Assembly: GCF_020536995.1 (NCBI RefSeq)
Contig: NC_068355.1
Span: 4,023,264 to 4,087,263 of the forward strand
Direction of reading: 5' to 3'
Source: Dreissena polymorpha
Taxonomy: Eukaryota > Mollusca > Bivalvia > Myida > Dreissenidae
Length of the DNA stretch: 64,000 nt
Numbering within the stretch: position 1 is the stretch's first letter; each line of letters begins with the position of its first letter. Position numbers and translations under genes: made by a program. Shown here in pieces: positions 11,231-23,277 of the stretch. Under the pieces are notes generated by a model, which worked only from the letters and a program-made list of their open reading frames with translations, did not search any database and had not been told where the DNA came from.

Positions 11231-12480
11231 ATTTTGTCTTTCCAGAAAAGTAATTAATTGACCAACTAATTCACATCTCACCTCAGAAACAAATTATTGT
11301 TGATAAATACCACAAAATCAACCAAATTACTGTCATGTTTGTTAATATTTATTTCTCGTAAATGGCATGTTTAACTTTTAAATAGGTTGTATATAATAAA
11401 CTAGGTACTTTGTTAATTGCGAGAGAAGAATACAGAGATTAAAGGTATCTGCAATTTAACAATTACACAACTTAACATTCAAATCATGACCACTTTAATG
11501 CATTTATTTTATCTTGTTTTTTAAAACAAAAAATATTGTACATTCAGAAATTAAGTAGAGGTCATAGCAAGGCTCGCATCTCTTTGAAATTCGTGTAAGC
11601 ATACTAGTGGTATGAGTGTGAATTTCGAAGTACATCAGGTCCTTCTGAGCCTGAGGCATGGGCCTAGAGTGTGTCACAGCACTCTTACTAGACTAAGTAA
11701 AGTTTAACTGCTTTTGAACCTTGCTACAATTAGGTACAGGTCATAACAAGGCTCACATCTCTTTGAAAATCATTTCCAATTAAACTAGCTTTTCTGCAAT
11801 TACGTTCCCATTTTTTCAACAAGGTTTTTTGTTTAAAATAAATACATGTATAAATTAAACAGAATGTTAAATAGTGATTCAATTCTTATTAATGTTGTCA
11901 AAAAAATATAAATGTAACACATAAAAAAAAATATTTAAGAAAATTTGAAAAGATACCCAAATTCAGTGCGAAAAGGGTCTAAGTGAATACTTTTATCAAT
12001 ATTTTTTTAGTTTTAATCAATTACAAAATATTATTTATTCTGGAGGTTTTGAAAATACAAATATAATTATTATTTTTTATAAATATATTCCTCAATTTTT
12101 GCTAAAAGTTTAATTTATAATTTTTCTTAACTCAACCACCTGAATACGAATGAGCTCTAAGTAGCACTTCATTGCACATAGAAACTTTTCGCACTTAAAA
12201 TATATTTAATATCACTTAGAGCTTTAGGACAAATTTCAATTTTACTTTTTATTTGCATGGCCTGGAACTAAGATATTTTAATACATGATAGGCATGGAAG
12301 TTGCGATACAAAATACACAAAAAAGTCGTTTTGTGAAAAAATGTCAGTTAGAGCTGTTTCGCTTTCACACTTCGATACCGTGTTGCTGTTTTATTTTCCT
12401 TCAAATATGATCATTGAGCCGATAATTTTTTTGTCATAAAGGTAATCCGAAAAAAGTTTTTTGCCTATACTGCCTGAATG
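11231..12480. other. Non-coding, with one short dispersed repeat pair
   Basis: A ~40-bp segment containing GGTCATAGCAAGGCTCGCAT and CTCTTTGAAA occurs at about 11562 and again at about 11735. The rest is very AT-rich with no exon or RNA gene that I can support. Confidence 0.45.
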
Positions 12481-12559
12481 AATATAACTTTATTATGTAT
12501 AATAGATAATTAAATACAACATTGCATAATATCTGGCGTCTTCCTTCGAATTATTATGA

Positions 12560-13100
12560 AACAAAGTCAAGTACTCTCGAGTGGTTTGCTGAGTATGCAA
12601 ATTTTTGCAAGGCTTATTTCTTCGAGATAATGAACATATAACTTGCGAGAAGGAGATAACTAACTCGTAGAAACGACTTATTAAGTCTCGGGAATGAGTA
12701 CCTAAGTAGTGGTTACAATTTGGCTGACTCACGGGAACCACTCAATAAGTCTTGTGAGTGATATATCTTACACGAATGATTGAGATAACATACTCTTGGT
12801 AACGACCGATCAGAATACATCCAGTTTGAAAAGCATTTAAATGCACGATCCTATTCATATTCATATCATACAGGGTCATGACAGTTTTTTCTGGATCCGT
12901 CGTCGAATACATACGTTAACCAAATTACTAGCATTCTGATTGTCTAGCTATGTCGTTACCAAGACCGACTTGTTTCGTTAAAACGACTTGTTATGTCATT
13001 GCAACGATTATTTTATTTCTGTATCAAGACTTTTAATATCGTTACCATGATTTAGCTATGTTTTTCCTGCGACTAACTAACTCATTTTTTTAGCAAGATA
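12560..13100. repeat. Possible MITE with repeated ACGACTTATTAAGTC-type words
   Basis: Words such as CTCGTAGAAACGACTTATTAAG, CTCGGGAATGAGTA, ACTCACGGGAACCACTCAATAAG and CGTTACCAAGACCGACTTG recur in both orientations. They suggest a diverged element with subterminal repeats. The ends could not be fixed, and no coding sequence is present. 13100-13510 is AT-rich with nothing recognised. Confidence 0.3.
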
Positions 13101-13514
13101 TATTGTTCTCACGACATAAACAGTCGTAAGAATAATATACTGAGGCATGCTAATAATGTGCCGATGCACAAGATGATACAGAGAACGCTTAATTCGTTGG
13201 TGGAGTAAATTGTAAGTTTTGTGTAACCTTTTATTATCAACAACTTTTCAACAATTGCCATTAGATATATAATTGCCCTAGTTTGAGCGCAGCGAATAAG
13301 AGGACAATGATGTTCCATGGCATAAGGAAGTCTCCGGTAGGGGTTGCTCAGTGTATTGTATTGGCGGGTAAGTATGCTCATGGAATATTCATTCAGCTTT
13401 GCGTAACTGACCAGTAAATATGTTTATTTGTTTATTGTCAACTTCCGCATGTGTATTTGGGAAACATCGCGGATAAAATTGATAAGTAAATTTACTTTTT
13501 AGTGAATTTAAAAC

Positions 13515-15060
13515 ATGAAAGAAGAGTTTAGGGGGTCAACTTTTAGTGCTCAAGAGGAGGTCAAACTCTTCAAGAAAGAAAAGGACGTTGCGCGGCATTT
13601 TAAATGTAACAGAGTGCAGTTGTATTTTAATGAGGACATTGCAGACAGTATCCAACAAATAGACTGGAGTATTTAGCATGGCAAACCGGACTACTGCCTT
13701 GAGTTGGTAGCGGACGCGTAAACCAAAATAAAGAAACGCAATGAACTGATACGAATTGCAGACACGTCCAAGGACGGTTGGGATACATCGAAGTTGTACG
13801 AGTCCAGCCCTGGCAAGCGACAGCGAGGACGAGGGAAAGATTAACCGGGATGAGAATAAAGCATTAAAGAAGTAGAAAAACGCAAAAAAGGATGTCGTCT
13901 CTGATGGCGTCATCAGAGAAGTTTTTCCACCCGTATGCTGCTGCTCCCATGCGGAGATTCTATGGTGATGGTCGCGATGGCCTTTTTTGAGAAAGCAGAC
14001 CGTTCGACAACGGCGGACACAGTAAGGCGAGTGCAACAGGTCCCGGAAGATGTGAAGGCTGCTGAGAATTTTCGCACTTCCGGCAACACTGCCCATACGT
14101 TCCGAGAGGTCAAAACAGTTAAACATCCACTTCCGGTTCCGGATGCTAGCAGCTGTCAAGGGCGAGCAGTTAGAGACATTGAAAGATTATTATATAAATA
14201 ATTATACTAAATTTACCAAAGACTATTTTGAATATGAGCAATGTGACCAAGACATTATTGTGCGGGGACGACTACGTGACAATATCGAATTTTGGGAAAG
14301 TATTGGAGCATATGATTATGTTTTTGATGTTATTAAATTTGGTTATAAAATTTCATTTTACAAAAAGTCACATAGGCAGTTATTGAACAATAATAGATCT
14401 GCTTTCAGTAATACTGAGTTTGTGTTTGAGGCCAATCAAACTTTGTTAGATCGAAATTTAATTGAAAGTTGCGAGGAACCGCCAAATGTTGTTAATCCGA
14501 TGACAATTAAAAAAAAGGTGATGGATTTTTTTTAAGATTTAAAAGCCGTAAACAAACATGTATATAAACAAAGTGTTTAATTTGAAGATTTTAAAGTGGC
14601 TTTGTAATTTCTTACAAAAATGATTGTTCTTTGTGAAATTTGACATTACAAGCGCATATCATTGTATTGTATTGAAATTATCAAAGCACATTGCGATTTT
14701 TTAGGATTTTCATGAAAGGAACAGACTGCAAGGTCCGCTACATCCGGTTTCTACTTCTTCCGTTTTGATGAAGTACTGCTTTTTGGATATTTACCAAGAT
14801 TTGTCGCCCTTTGATCAAAACATGGCATAGCTAGAGAAAATCCGTACTTGATGTTTCTTGATGACGGACTTTGCTGTTCACATTCATACGAAAACACTTT
14901 GGTTTAAGGAACTCAAATAAAACACGATTCAGATTCGCGTAATTAAGGTTTTATTCGAAAAGCAGACAAAATGCATTTGGATTCCAGTTCAATTCGTACA
15001 ATTTGTGGGAGCTGTGCTTGATTTTTTCAACGGTGAGATTCAGATAACCGCGCAAGTAAG
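13515..15060 (+). mobile_element. Decayed DIRS-type (tyrosine-recombinase) retroelement remnant
   Basis: The order of parts on the plus strand matches DIRS-like elements. First comes a gag-like stretch, with words such as RIADTSKDGWDTSKLYESS near 13750-13810. Then follows the start of the polymerase at about 14150-14515 (RGRLRDNIEFWESIGAYDY, NNRSAFSNTEFVFEANQTLL, IESCEEPPNVVNPMTI). An RT core word FLDDG appears at about 14850, with degraded downstream text to about 15055. No tyrosine recombinase and no terminal repeats are visible. It is an old fossil with many breaks and has lost both ends. Confidence 0.75.
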
Positions 15061-15368
15061 TAAGGAAATATGTACATGCTTTTCATTGATTGAAGAATTT
15101 ATTTTACTTATGTCAATTTCCGTGAGAAAAATTGCATGTGTTGTTGGTTAAATCATATCAATGTCAATTGTTCTTGGAAAATATCGCTCAACTTAAGACC
15201 AGGCACTTGGTTCCGATAGGAATTCAGTAAGTTCGTGGAATTCTATGATACAAATAACAATTTCCGTTCTCTACAACATGAGTTTCGCAGACAGAAATTG
15301 AACATACATTTCAAAATGTCCATGTTTTTTTCGAAATATGATTGAAGCCTTTGACGGACCATTTATAC
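15061..15368. other. Non-coding
   Basis: AT-rich spacer between the DIRS remnant and the minus-strand exons. Nothing recognised. Confidence 0.4.
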
Positions 15369-15513
15369 CTATAATCGCCCCTTAGGTAGATGATCATTTG
15401 TATGAAAGATTTCCATGCGCTCAATGTACCGTGCATACATGGCGCTAACAGCATGATTTGAACATTCTGGCACGTCGCCCGCTTTCCATTTACGACGCAT
15501 TAAACTATAGCGT
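15369..15513 (-). CDS. Putative 3'-terminal coding exon, unknown protein
   Basis: On the minus strand a good acceptor (AATCTTTCAG) precedes 48 codons that end in TAG. The peptide includes YSLMRRKWKAGDVPECSNH and YARYIERMEIFHTNDHLPKG. Composition and splice context look like a real host exon. It begins with one base of a split codon, while the upstream candidate exon at 15777-15908 ends between codons. The two therefore cannot be directly consecutive as drawn, and an exon in between or a different acceptor is needed. I do not recognise the family. Confidence 0.35.
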
Positions 15514-15776
15514 CTGAAAGATTAATAAAAACAAAAATCATTTTTATATCTCACATCTTTAATTTAATATTAAGTATGTTGTCGCTAAGTGTTGTTTTAC
15601 ATAAAAAAAAACAACCGCTTGCTAAGCATAGTTATAATGTTCGTTTTGACTTTGAGTGTAAAACTGGTGTTTCTGTTTAAAATTTCTAATTTATAATAAT
15701 TTCTAATAATTCTAATTTCTAATTTTAGAGATTCACATTAGTTTCACATTCCACTCTAGCTCTTTATGGCTGTTAC

Positions 15777-15908
15777 CAATCTATCAATAGTTTCCCATTT
15801 GATTTTTAAAGAGTTAAGTGAGAACATTTCGTAGAAGTTTTGGAACCGACCTGGGGTCCACACATTATTCAGCCTCAGGCGCGGAAGAACCTCGTAAAGT
15901 TCAAAATA
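15777..15908 (-). CDS. Putative internal coding exon, unknown protein
   Basis: A 44-codon open segment on the minus strand lies between an AG (GTGTGTGAG) and a GT donor (TTG|GTAACA). It reads YFELYEVLPRLRLNNVWTPG, followed by RFQNFYEMFSLNSLKIKWET. Both ends fall between codons. The peptide looks structured, with an aromatic and leucine pattern, but matches no family I know. The upstream polypyrimidine tract is weak. It probably belongs to the same gene as the exon at 15369-15513. Confidence 0.35.
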
Positions 15909-15919
15909 CTCACACACTC

Positions 15920-16430
15920 ACAAACTGTTTTGGTTGCTCAACTTAATTAGATTTAAACTGCTAACTCGATTGAATGTACTATGTTTTCTATTAACACATA
16001 GAAAGGACAGAATACGTTTCAAAAACAATACAGAAACTTCGTAATTAAGTGAAGACTAAGATTTTGTCTCACAATTGTGTATATGCCCGTGTATCAGTTT
16101 AAGTAAACAGCATAGACACTTAACCACCCCCCCGTCACAAATTAGAGATAAAAAAACAGCTCAAGCAGTGTTTTGTAAAAATAACACTGTTTGTTTCAAA
16201 ACAAGTATGTTTAATTGAACAATTTAAGTGATATCTTACAAAACTTTGTGTTATTTGAGAGATTTTAATGCGTTACCTTAAGGCATACAATTAAATGATC
16301 GTTTTTCCTATGTGTTGTAAACAATACTATTATGAGTTAGTGCAATGTATATTCTAATTACATGCATTGTACATGCACTTATCAGTATGAAAACAAATCC
16401 GTGTATCCGTGAACAAAACAAGTTTTAAAA
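15920..16430. other. Non-coding
   Basis: AT-rich, with a short C-run near 16126. No exon, RNA gene or repeat recognised. Confidence 0.4.
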
Positions 16431-16434
16431 GGCT

Positions 16435-17650
16435 AAATTATTTTAAAATATATCAAGATGCATTTTTTCTTCAGATTGTGATTTTCCCCGCCACTTTTCG
16501 TTTCTTGTATATCACAATTATAGACCATATTCACATAAGATAAAACGTATGTCATTGCATTTTTTATAAGTCTCTTTGTGGTTTGTATATGCAGTTTCGA
16601 TGTTAATTACATCCAAATAGCTTTTCAGGTAAATGTTGACACATGTCCTTGGCAAAAACTACACGTTTTTTGTACCGAATTGACAAGTATTTATTCATTT
16701 TGTCATTACATTCCTCAAAATAGTTACTTGTTTTTAAAGACAAAATGTTATAAATTGCTTAAATAAAAAAATCTAACCAAAATGGTCGAAATAAGATGTT
16801 GTTTATGCCATTTGTGAAAACTCAGAACTTCAAAGGTTTAGGGGCAGCCATCTTGACCGTGATCTTGGATTTGGACATTATATGATCAATAAGTTTCGTG
16901 GGAACAAAAATAATCTTTTACCCAAGACATTGTAGATTATCATCAAAATTTTCAAATAAAACCTTAGAATCAATGCAGCGTAAAACCCTGTTTCTACTAT
17001 TCTACAAGAGCTCAATGTGAGAGATTTTTGCCCTTTGTTGATAAATTATTTATCTTTATTTTATCACTATTAAAATTAAGAGAATTGTTTTGTTGTTGTT
17101 TTTAAACCATGTGAATGCACTTAAAACTATATTACAAAACCACATCCAAATACACATACACATAATGTTAACAAAAACTAGAACATCTCAAAATATATCA
17201 ATATGCTCATTTCTCCTTCATATTTGCCATTTACCCCACCAACTTTTCTTGTCTTATATATCACCATTATTGATCATATTCACTTGAAATATTGCATTAT
17301 TATATTCCTTAGTCCCATAGGTGTGTATAAATATAGTAAGGTTGATAATTGTATCTTAACTGTATTTTAGGTATAAATTGAAACATGTCATAAGCAAACA
17401 AACATTTTTGTGTACCGTTATTTTCATTGATGTAGTCATTTTTTCATTACTTGTATAATATTTCCCCAAAAGCTTAATTGTTTAATAAAAATTATATATT
17501 CTAAATTGTTTAAATTTAAAAGCTCACCAAAGTCATCAAAATTATATGTTGTTTGTGTCATTTTCGAAACAAAGGTATTGCCTAAGTTTTTGATCGGCCA
17601 TCTTGGCGGCCATCTTGGATTTAGACCTCTTGGGCACAAACAAATTCTTG
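16435..17650. repeat. Two-unit diverged tandem duplication, period about 745 bp
   Basis: The first unit (about 16440-16900) and the second (about 17185-17640) share a long ordered series of words. These include AAATATATCAAGATGC/AAATATATCAATATGC, the ACATGTC(C/A)T motif, TTTTTGTACCG, ATGTTGTTT(A/G)TG and GCCATCTTG...ATCTTGGATTT(G/A)GAC. Offsets between matched words are 745-750 bp. No reading frame is conserved between units. It could be two copies of one dispersed element or a satellite dimer. 17650-18058 is AT-rich with nothing recognised. Confidence 0.65.
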
Positions 17651-18058
17651 AGAACACAAGACAAAAACTTGCCAGTCATGCACCGTGGACCTCCGTACCT
17701 ACTACGATGTATTCATGTATGTAAATGTTATGGATCCTGTCTTCTCTCTAACAAAAAAAAACAACACACACACACAAACATGTGTACAGCTAAATCCAAA
17801 GAATCTGCTGAATGTATTTTGATACATTATAATATACAGTACATGTTTGTTTGTATTTGAAATCTTACTTTAGGCTAAATCATTCACTGAAACACAGCTC
17901 GTTTATTTGCTACTAATTTCACCTTTATTTGTTTGTAAACTTATAAATATGCTTTTGACCGTTATCTAACTTTATATGAAATCTTATTATTTCCTTATTC
18001 CTCTAGTTCTACCTGACAGACTGTTATGATGTTTATTGACCGCGTATTATAAATTTAC

Positions 18059-18545
18059 AAGATAAGTATTGATGCAAAGCATCAAAGGGCGTCGGGAATT
18101 TCAGTGTAAAAGGCACTCAATGAAGTTACATGGAACCATTTTTTCTACTGGAAATATTAATATATTGGCCGATTATTTTAAACAAAATAGAAAAAGATAC
18201 TGGTATAACCATTATCTATGATTTTGTGTTATAATTCCCAAATAACCATTATCTATGATGTTGTGTTATAACCTCCAAATAACCATTATCTATGATTCTG
18301 TGTTGTACCCCCCATATATTTCATAGTTCATTTTTTTTACATTGGTTTCCTTTTTTACGGGCATCCGTGTGCAGTTTTCATTTATGGAACAGAACTGTGT
18401 AGGTTTAAAAAATCTGCTTCATCTTGTAAGCGTAATTTCATATTTTTCTCAACTTCAAGGGGAGATGAATCTGAACGTATTCTTACGGTGCTCATGTACG
18501 ATAGGGGTTGAGTACTCGTTGATATGAAAACACTGTAAAAGTTTT
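18059..18545. repeat. Composite cassette copy 1, module A
   Basis: Begins CAAGATAAGTATTGATGCAA and is nearly identical for about 480 bp to 36161-36645. It holds three ~36-bp tandem units of the type ATAACCATTATCTATGATTT plus TGTGTTATAACC. The end reads GGGTTGAGTACTCGTTGATA. This is the first module of the repeated cassette described under findings. Confidence 0.85.
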
Positions 18546-18698
18546 AATGTGTTTACGACCCCCCCCCCCACCATCTCACACATATATTTCATGGGCATAA
18601 TAAAAACAAAAAATGGTTACAATAAAACAGCATATTTATTTAAACTAAAATGTCTACATCAAAACAAAAAGTTAACATAAGACACAAATAAAATAATT

Positions 18699-18770
18699 TG
18701 ATTCTACTGGGGCTCGAACCTTGGGCCTCTCACATGTGAAGCGAGCGTGTAACCACTACTCTACGGAACC
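18699..18770 (-). tRNA. tRNA-Val(CAC)-like pseudogene
   Basis: On the minus strand, 72 nt fold like tRNA-Val. The D-loop is AGTGGTTAC, the anticodon stem CTCGC/GTGAG, the loop TTCACAT with anticodon CAC, and the T-loop TTCGAGC. Box B (GGTTCGAGCC) is recognisable. The T-stem (CAAGG/CCCAG) carries two mismatches and the acceptor stem one mismatch with wobbles, so this is probably a degenerate copy or a tRNA-derived repeat head. It sits inside the first composite cassette, in the part where the second cassette carries tRNA-Phe. Confidence 0.6.
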
Positions 18771-18932
18771 GCTTGAAAAATCACCTTCTAACTAAGATAT
18801 TAATAAGCTATTAATAGTCGGTTTTAATGTAAACCCGGAAGTTTGAACGCTGGATAGTGAGCGGGGTTAAAGGTCCATACAAAAGGGTCCATTCCACTGG
18901 CAAGATACGGGTCAGGCCTGCGGCCTTCTATA

Positions 18933-19083
18933 GGTGGTTCTTAAAAAAACGCTGTAGGAGGACTTGATAGTAATGAGACTGGGGTGCTGTGATGGTGCTT
19001 ATCATTTATAAGCGGCTGCTTCCTTTATCAAGACTCATTATTTCAATTAATAATACGTGTCGCGCTTCGCGCTCTATAGCGCC
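18933..19083. repeat. Composite cassette copy 1, module C
   Basis: About 145 bp from GTGGTTCTTAAAAAAA through AAGCGGCTGCTTCCTTTATC to AATAATACGTGTCGCGCTTC. It matches 37241-37420, where the ACGT(G/C)TCGCGCTT word occurs at both ends, as if the module itself were tandemly arranged. Non-coding. Confidence 0.75.
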
Positions 19084-19125
19084 TTTATAAGTAACTAGGT
19101 GGTTGCTAGGATAGTGGAACAAAGA

Positions 19126-19460
19126 AGTTTTGTTTTTATACAAAACCAGAAAGTTTTACCGGTTCGCGTATTTGCCCAGTCCCTGTGATCTTTTATTATT
19201 GCCCAGTCCCTGTGATCAGTTATTAATTAAAAGAATTAGCTTTGCATTATTGGCAATAAATGTTGTAGTAAATGTAATAGGCACAAATGCAGTACTTATT
19301 TACACTAATTTACACAAAAAATCACCACTATGCAAGATATTCTAAAAACAAAAATATATACATTGATCCGTAAAATAACTTCTCCTCCCATAAGCGAAAA
19401 AAAAACGTATTACATACTAGTCGCCCCACTTCAGTGCGACGCCAATAATCATATATGATA
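19126..19460. repeat. Composite cassette copy 1, module D with terminal hairpin
   Basis: Begins GTTTTGTTTTTATACAAAAC and matches 38007-38345. It holds a doubled TTGCCCAGTCCCTGTGATC word and ends in a hairpin at 19420-19440 (GTCGC...GCGAC), followed by GCCAATA. No reading frame is conserved between copies. Confidence 0.8.
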
Positions 19461-19845
19461 ATATTTTTCTTTCTTTTATTATAGTGACATGTGTTTACGT
19501 ACAAGGTGTTGACAGACATATATACAATGCATAAAAAAACACCCGGCCTAATAGGCCTATAAGTCACCTTAACAACAGTGTAACATATAACGTGATCATT
19601 ATTATACAAATGGACAAGAAAATATTTGAGCAACATGCTAAGTTCAATGAATAAATTAGAAATAATAAATTCAGGTTTATCTAAGTTAGATCAATATAAG
19701 AATAATTTCAGAAGTACTAAAATTATCCAATTAAGAAGGCTTATTTCCGAAAAATATGTAATACGTAGATTATACTTAGAAGTTCCTTTACAATATTATA
19801 TTATTTTTAAGTTTAAAATGACACAACTGCATACAACAGATATTT

Positions 19846-20600
19846 TTACATATATAACATACTGCTTCTGATATAAAACGCATTAACAACAAATTTCGCA
19901 CACTTTCTAGGATGACGTTTAACCAACACAATTAATTTATCTTTATTTGATTGACATGTAGTATATTCTTCAAAGTTCAAAATATTCCCAAATATAACTG
20001 ATCTTGTGTTTTCAAAGAGAGCACATTCAACAAGAAAATGAGTTTCATCTTCGACCAGTCCACTATTACACAACCTACACCGTCTTTGCTCGGGGGCTTC
20101 GCCCACATACCTTCCGGTCTCGACCCTAAGTGGCATAATTCCGGTTCTGAATTGTGCAAATAAAGCGCGTTCATTTCTTTTTAAGTTCAGTGTAAGGTAT
20201 TCTTCACAGACAAATTCTGTTTTGAAGGTTCTATATGTTCTTAACTTTGAAACATGTTCATAGTCTCTAGACCAAATTATTGAGTAAAACTGAGTCATGT
20301 TTTCTTTAGCTAAATCCATTGGAAAGGGACGTTTACGGTTATAATAATCCGTAAGGTTAGGACTAGCCACTACCGTTTTAAAATCACTGCACCAGTCATT
20401 GTTATTTGATGAACTGTAGTCCCTATCAAATGCTCGTTTGGTTAATCTATTTTCGTCAAGTTTTACAAGTCCGTTCCAAAACCTGATCATTGCAAGCCAT
20501 CTACGATAAGTGCTCGGTAACCATCCAATTCCACCCAGTAGCGCTAATATAGGCGTAAATCCATGTACACCTAAAAAGTGTATATGTGTTCTATTGTATC
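19846..20600 (-). mobile_element. CR1/RTE-like LINE 3' end, truncated
   Basis: The C-terminal part of a LINE ORF2 on the minus strand starts with HFLGVHGFTPILALLGGIGW and PSTYRRWLAMIRFWNGLVKL. It continues with RLTKRAFDRDYS, LKRNERALFAQFRTG and the zinc-binding-like end CRLCNSGLVEDETHFLVEC. Near 20615 the upstream text (AIRSALEV) lies in another frame and is followed by a stop, so the copy is broken as well as 5'-truncated. The same style of C-terminus occurs at 6590-8044, but the two copies are too diverged to be one subfamily. 19461-19845 would contain its 3' UTR. No clear tail was found. Confidence 0.75.
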
Positions 20601-20639
20601 TGTGATATTGAATTAAACCTCAAGCGCACTACGAATTGC

Positions 20640-22042
20640 ACTGCACGGGATTGTCATTAGCCAGAGATTAGTATACTTATTATTTACTTATTATCACGTC
20701 ATATTATAAAATTTACTTTTTTGTATTTTTCGTTTAACGATTCACATGAAAACGTGAACTCTGTAATATATGAGGATTGCATTTAGTTAACGTTTGAAAC
20801 TTGTGCTATCGTTTTAATAAATTTGAGAATTAATATGCCGAATCTGATATTGAATCTTTAAGATTATTTCTGCGATGTTTTAATATAACTGTCTGCAGTC
20901 TTGTAGTATGAGAGTTTGTAGTTTTGTTTATGCGAATTAGTATGCGAAGTGATATTATTTTATTACTTTTTATTACTTACAGATTTTTGTAGCTGTGGTT
21001 GATGGCTTTATACTCCGATTTAAGAATTGTTTTATTTTCCAAATTATTGTACTATTGGAATAGTACCTCAACATAGTTCTGCATTAAGAACGGATATATA
21101 TATTTAGACTAAGCTGAATGAAATATTGCTATTATATTAATTAAAATATTTTGGAGCAATATTTCTTAAGAATAAATGAAGGAACTGTTGTTTTCTATCA
21201 ACCAATTAAGCTGTGAAAAACTTTGTTGAGAAATGTGCCATTTGGCATTAATAAAGCTTTAAGTATTACTTTAGCGGTCTTACTTATTGAGCTAAGACAA
21301 ACTTTTTATCACACCACTCCCCCACAACGAAGTTAATGGAATATACTGGATTCACAGTGGAAATCCGTTATCTTTTGTGCGTCCGCCTGTCTTTTTTTCG
21401 GTCCGTCAATCTGTTCGTCCCTTTGTTTGTCCCTAAACGTAAATCTGTTCCACGAAGTTTACAGTGCACACAATTCATTCTTACAATCATTGCCCCATAT
21501 GAATTGAAGTCGTACATATGCAATTAGTATTTTACAACGTACATATTGCTAACGATTGCTCCTTTTTTCAACTTATAATTTGTTTACAGGAATCTTACAA
21601 CTTACGAAATGCGTCGTCGGAGATGTTCAATACTGTGATAAAATCTTGTTCATCTAGCAATTGTGAACACAACCCTTTGCAATCGTATTTCATAGTTCAT
21701 TTAAGCCGCGTCATGCAAAAATGGGTCTAAATCTACGTAGTTCTGACCGGATAGCGCGGATGCGTACGCTTGGCTGGAACTGCGCTGGCCTCATAATTAT
21801 GGTCTGAGTCTTGTTTTCGCCTGAAGCGGTTCATTTATCGTAGCTCGATTGCATATATTTGACTTATTAAGACTAAATAGAACATTTAGAAAATTGCCCT
21901 TTCTTTGCTAGAACGTGTGCGTTTGGTATCTTTAGAAAGACCTTCAATACAAAGCGGAGATCGAACCGTAATGCTTTAGGTAGCAAGACGGACATTATTG
22001 AGACGTCAATGAATTGGATAGTATGACACAAACACATTTAAA
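20640..22042. other. Non-coding with one recognised dispersed repeat
   Basis: About 21714-21838 on the minus strand belongs to the same repeat family as 60604-60812. The two share ATGA(A/C)CCGC, GCGAAAA, CAGCGYAG-type and TCCAG words. 21300-21470 has a CAGTGGAAATCCGTTATCTT segment followed by GTCCG-rich text, as in other bivalve dispersed repeats. The remainder is AT-rich with no gene. Confidence 0.5.
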
Positions 22043-23236
22043 TAGGGATAGCAACGAATATTCGAATATTCAAATATTCGAAAATTGGCCGAATATTCGA
22101 TTTCGGAATTCATGTTCGAACATTCGATTTTTATTTTTTATGCAAAGAAAATATTAAAAAAATATATATATATATGCAGTCAGATCTTTTTGTTCATTGC
22201 AGACTTCTTTAGTGCATCCGCCTTTGTTTGCATGACATGTGCCATCAATTAATGAGATGATAATTGGCATACTGGAGGTATCAGGAGAGGGGTAGTGTCT
22301 TTATTAATTTTATCTGGCAGTTTGCACGGGTGTTAATTCACCCGGTTTAATCTATTGTCGAATACAATTGACATGTTATTCACAGCTCGGCGTCTCGCAA
22401 TTAAGACAACCTGACTTGCGTTACCTTCAAATGGCCAATCAATTTAACTTTGATATCCATACATTAAATCCATGATTATCTAATCAAAATTTAATTGCTC
22501 AAATATAACCAATTACAATTGTTTGAATTACGTTGACGAGGATGTTGCGTAAATGAATGTAGTGATAGTATTCATTATTGAAGAGACGAAATGCATGTTA
22601 ATATCTTTAATAGCGTAAAACGTTTTTGTGTGTACCCACTGCATGTAAATAATACTTAATTGATTGCTTGTTCATATATACATGTTGTCTAAATGTTGTA
22701 TCGGTATGTTGTTGCTATGTTTTCTGCGTGTAAATTAAAAAACAACGTGTGCAGTAAGGTTGTTTTTGCAATTATTTTGAAGTTCAAAGGCGGAATACAT
22801 AATTATATATTTTAAAATTCTTTCCAAGTTTTGACATCGTCGTAGCTCTGGAGTTCGATATAAAAAAAGGAGATAATAAAAGAACCCATATTATCTAAGG
22901 GAGGTAACCCAACATTGTATTGACATAAATCGGAATTACGGTATTATTTTTATCGGCAACGTGCCTAATATGTTATGAAAATAAAAAGAATTAAGCGAAT
23001 AAATAGAACACAATAATCAAAATCGTTCTTAAAAATTAAAACTCTATCCCTTTTCCAAAGCTGCATATACAAAACGATTATAAGTGGTATGCGTGGCAAT
23101 CAGGAACATTACTTTGCTCCGGACAGGCGTAAGTTCGGACATTTTAATGTAAGGCTTAAAATCGAATATTCGAATATATTCAAATACTGACAACCGAATA
23201 TTCGAATATCATTTTCAGTATTCGTTGCCATCCCTA
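22043..23236. mobile_element. Non-autonomous hAT-like element with exact 8-bp target duplication
   Basis: The left end reads TAGGGATAGCAACGAAT and the right end is the inverted ATTCGTTGCCATCCCTA. Both ends are followed inward by dense TATTCGAATATTCG-type palindromes. The 1,194-bp element is flanked by CATTTAAA on both sides (22035-22042, 23237-23244). This is an exact 8-bp duplication, as expected for hAT transposition (established). No transposase reading frame is present, so it is a deletion derivative or large MITE. The internal sequence is AT-rich. Confidence 0.88.
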
Positions 23237-23251
23237 CATTTAAATATTGCA

Positions 23252-23277
23252 TATTTATTTATTTATTTATTTATTTC
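23252..23277. repeat. (ATTT)n microsatellite
   Basis: About six TTTA units immediately right of the hAT-like element. 23278-23571 holds no recognised feature. Confidence 0.85.

Noticed and set aside
18933-19083. Module C considered as an snRNA or other structured RNA gene
   Set aside because: Does not match the U1, U2, U4, U5, U6, U11 or U12 patterns I know, and shows no Sm site or Pol III box arrangement.
19420-19440. Module D hairpin considered as a hammerhead ribozyme
   Set aside because: The conserved CTGATGA and GAAA core words are absent around it on both strands.
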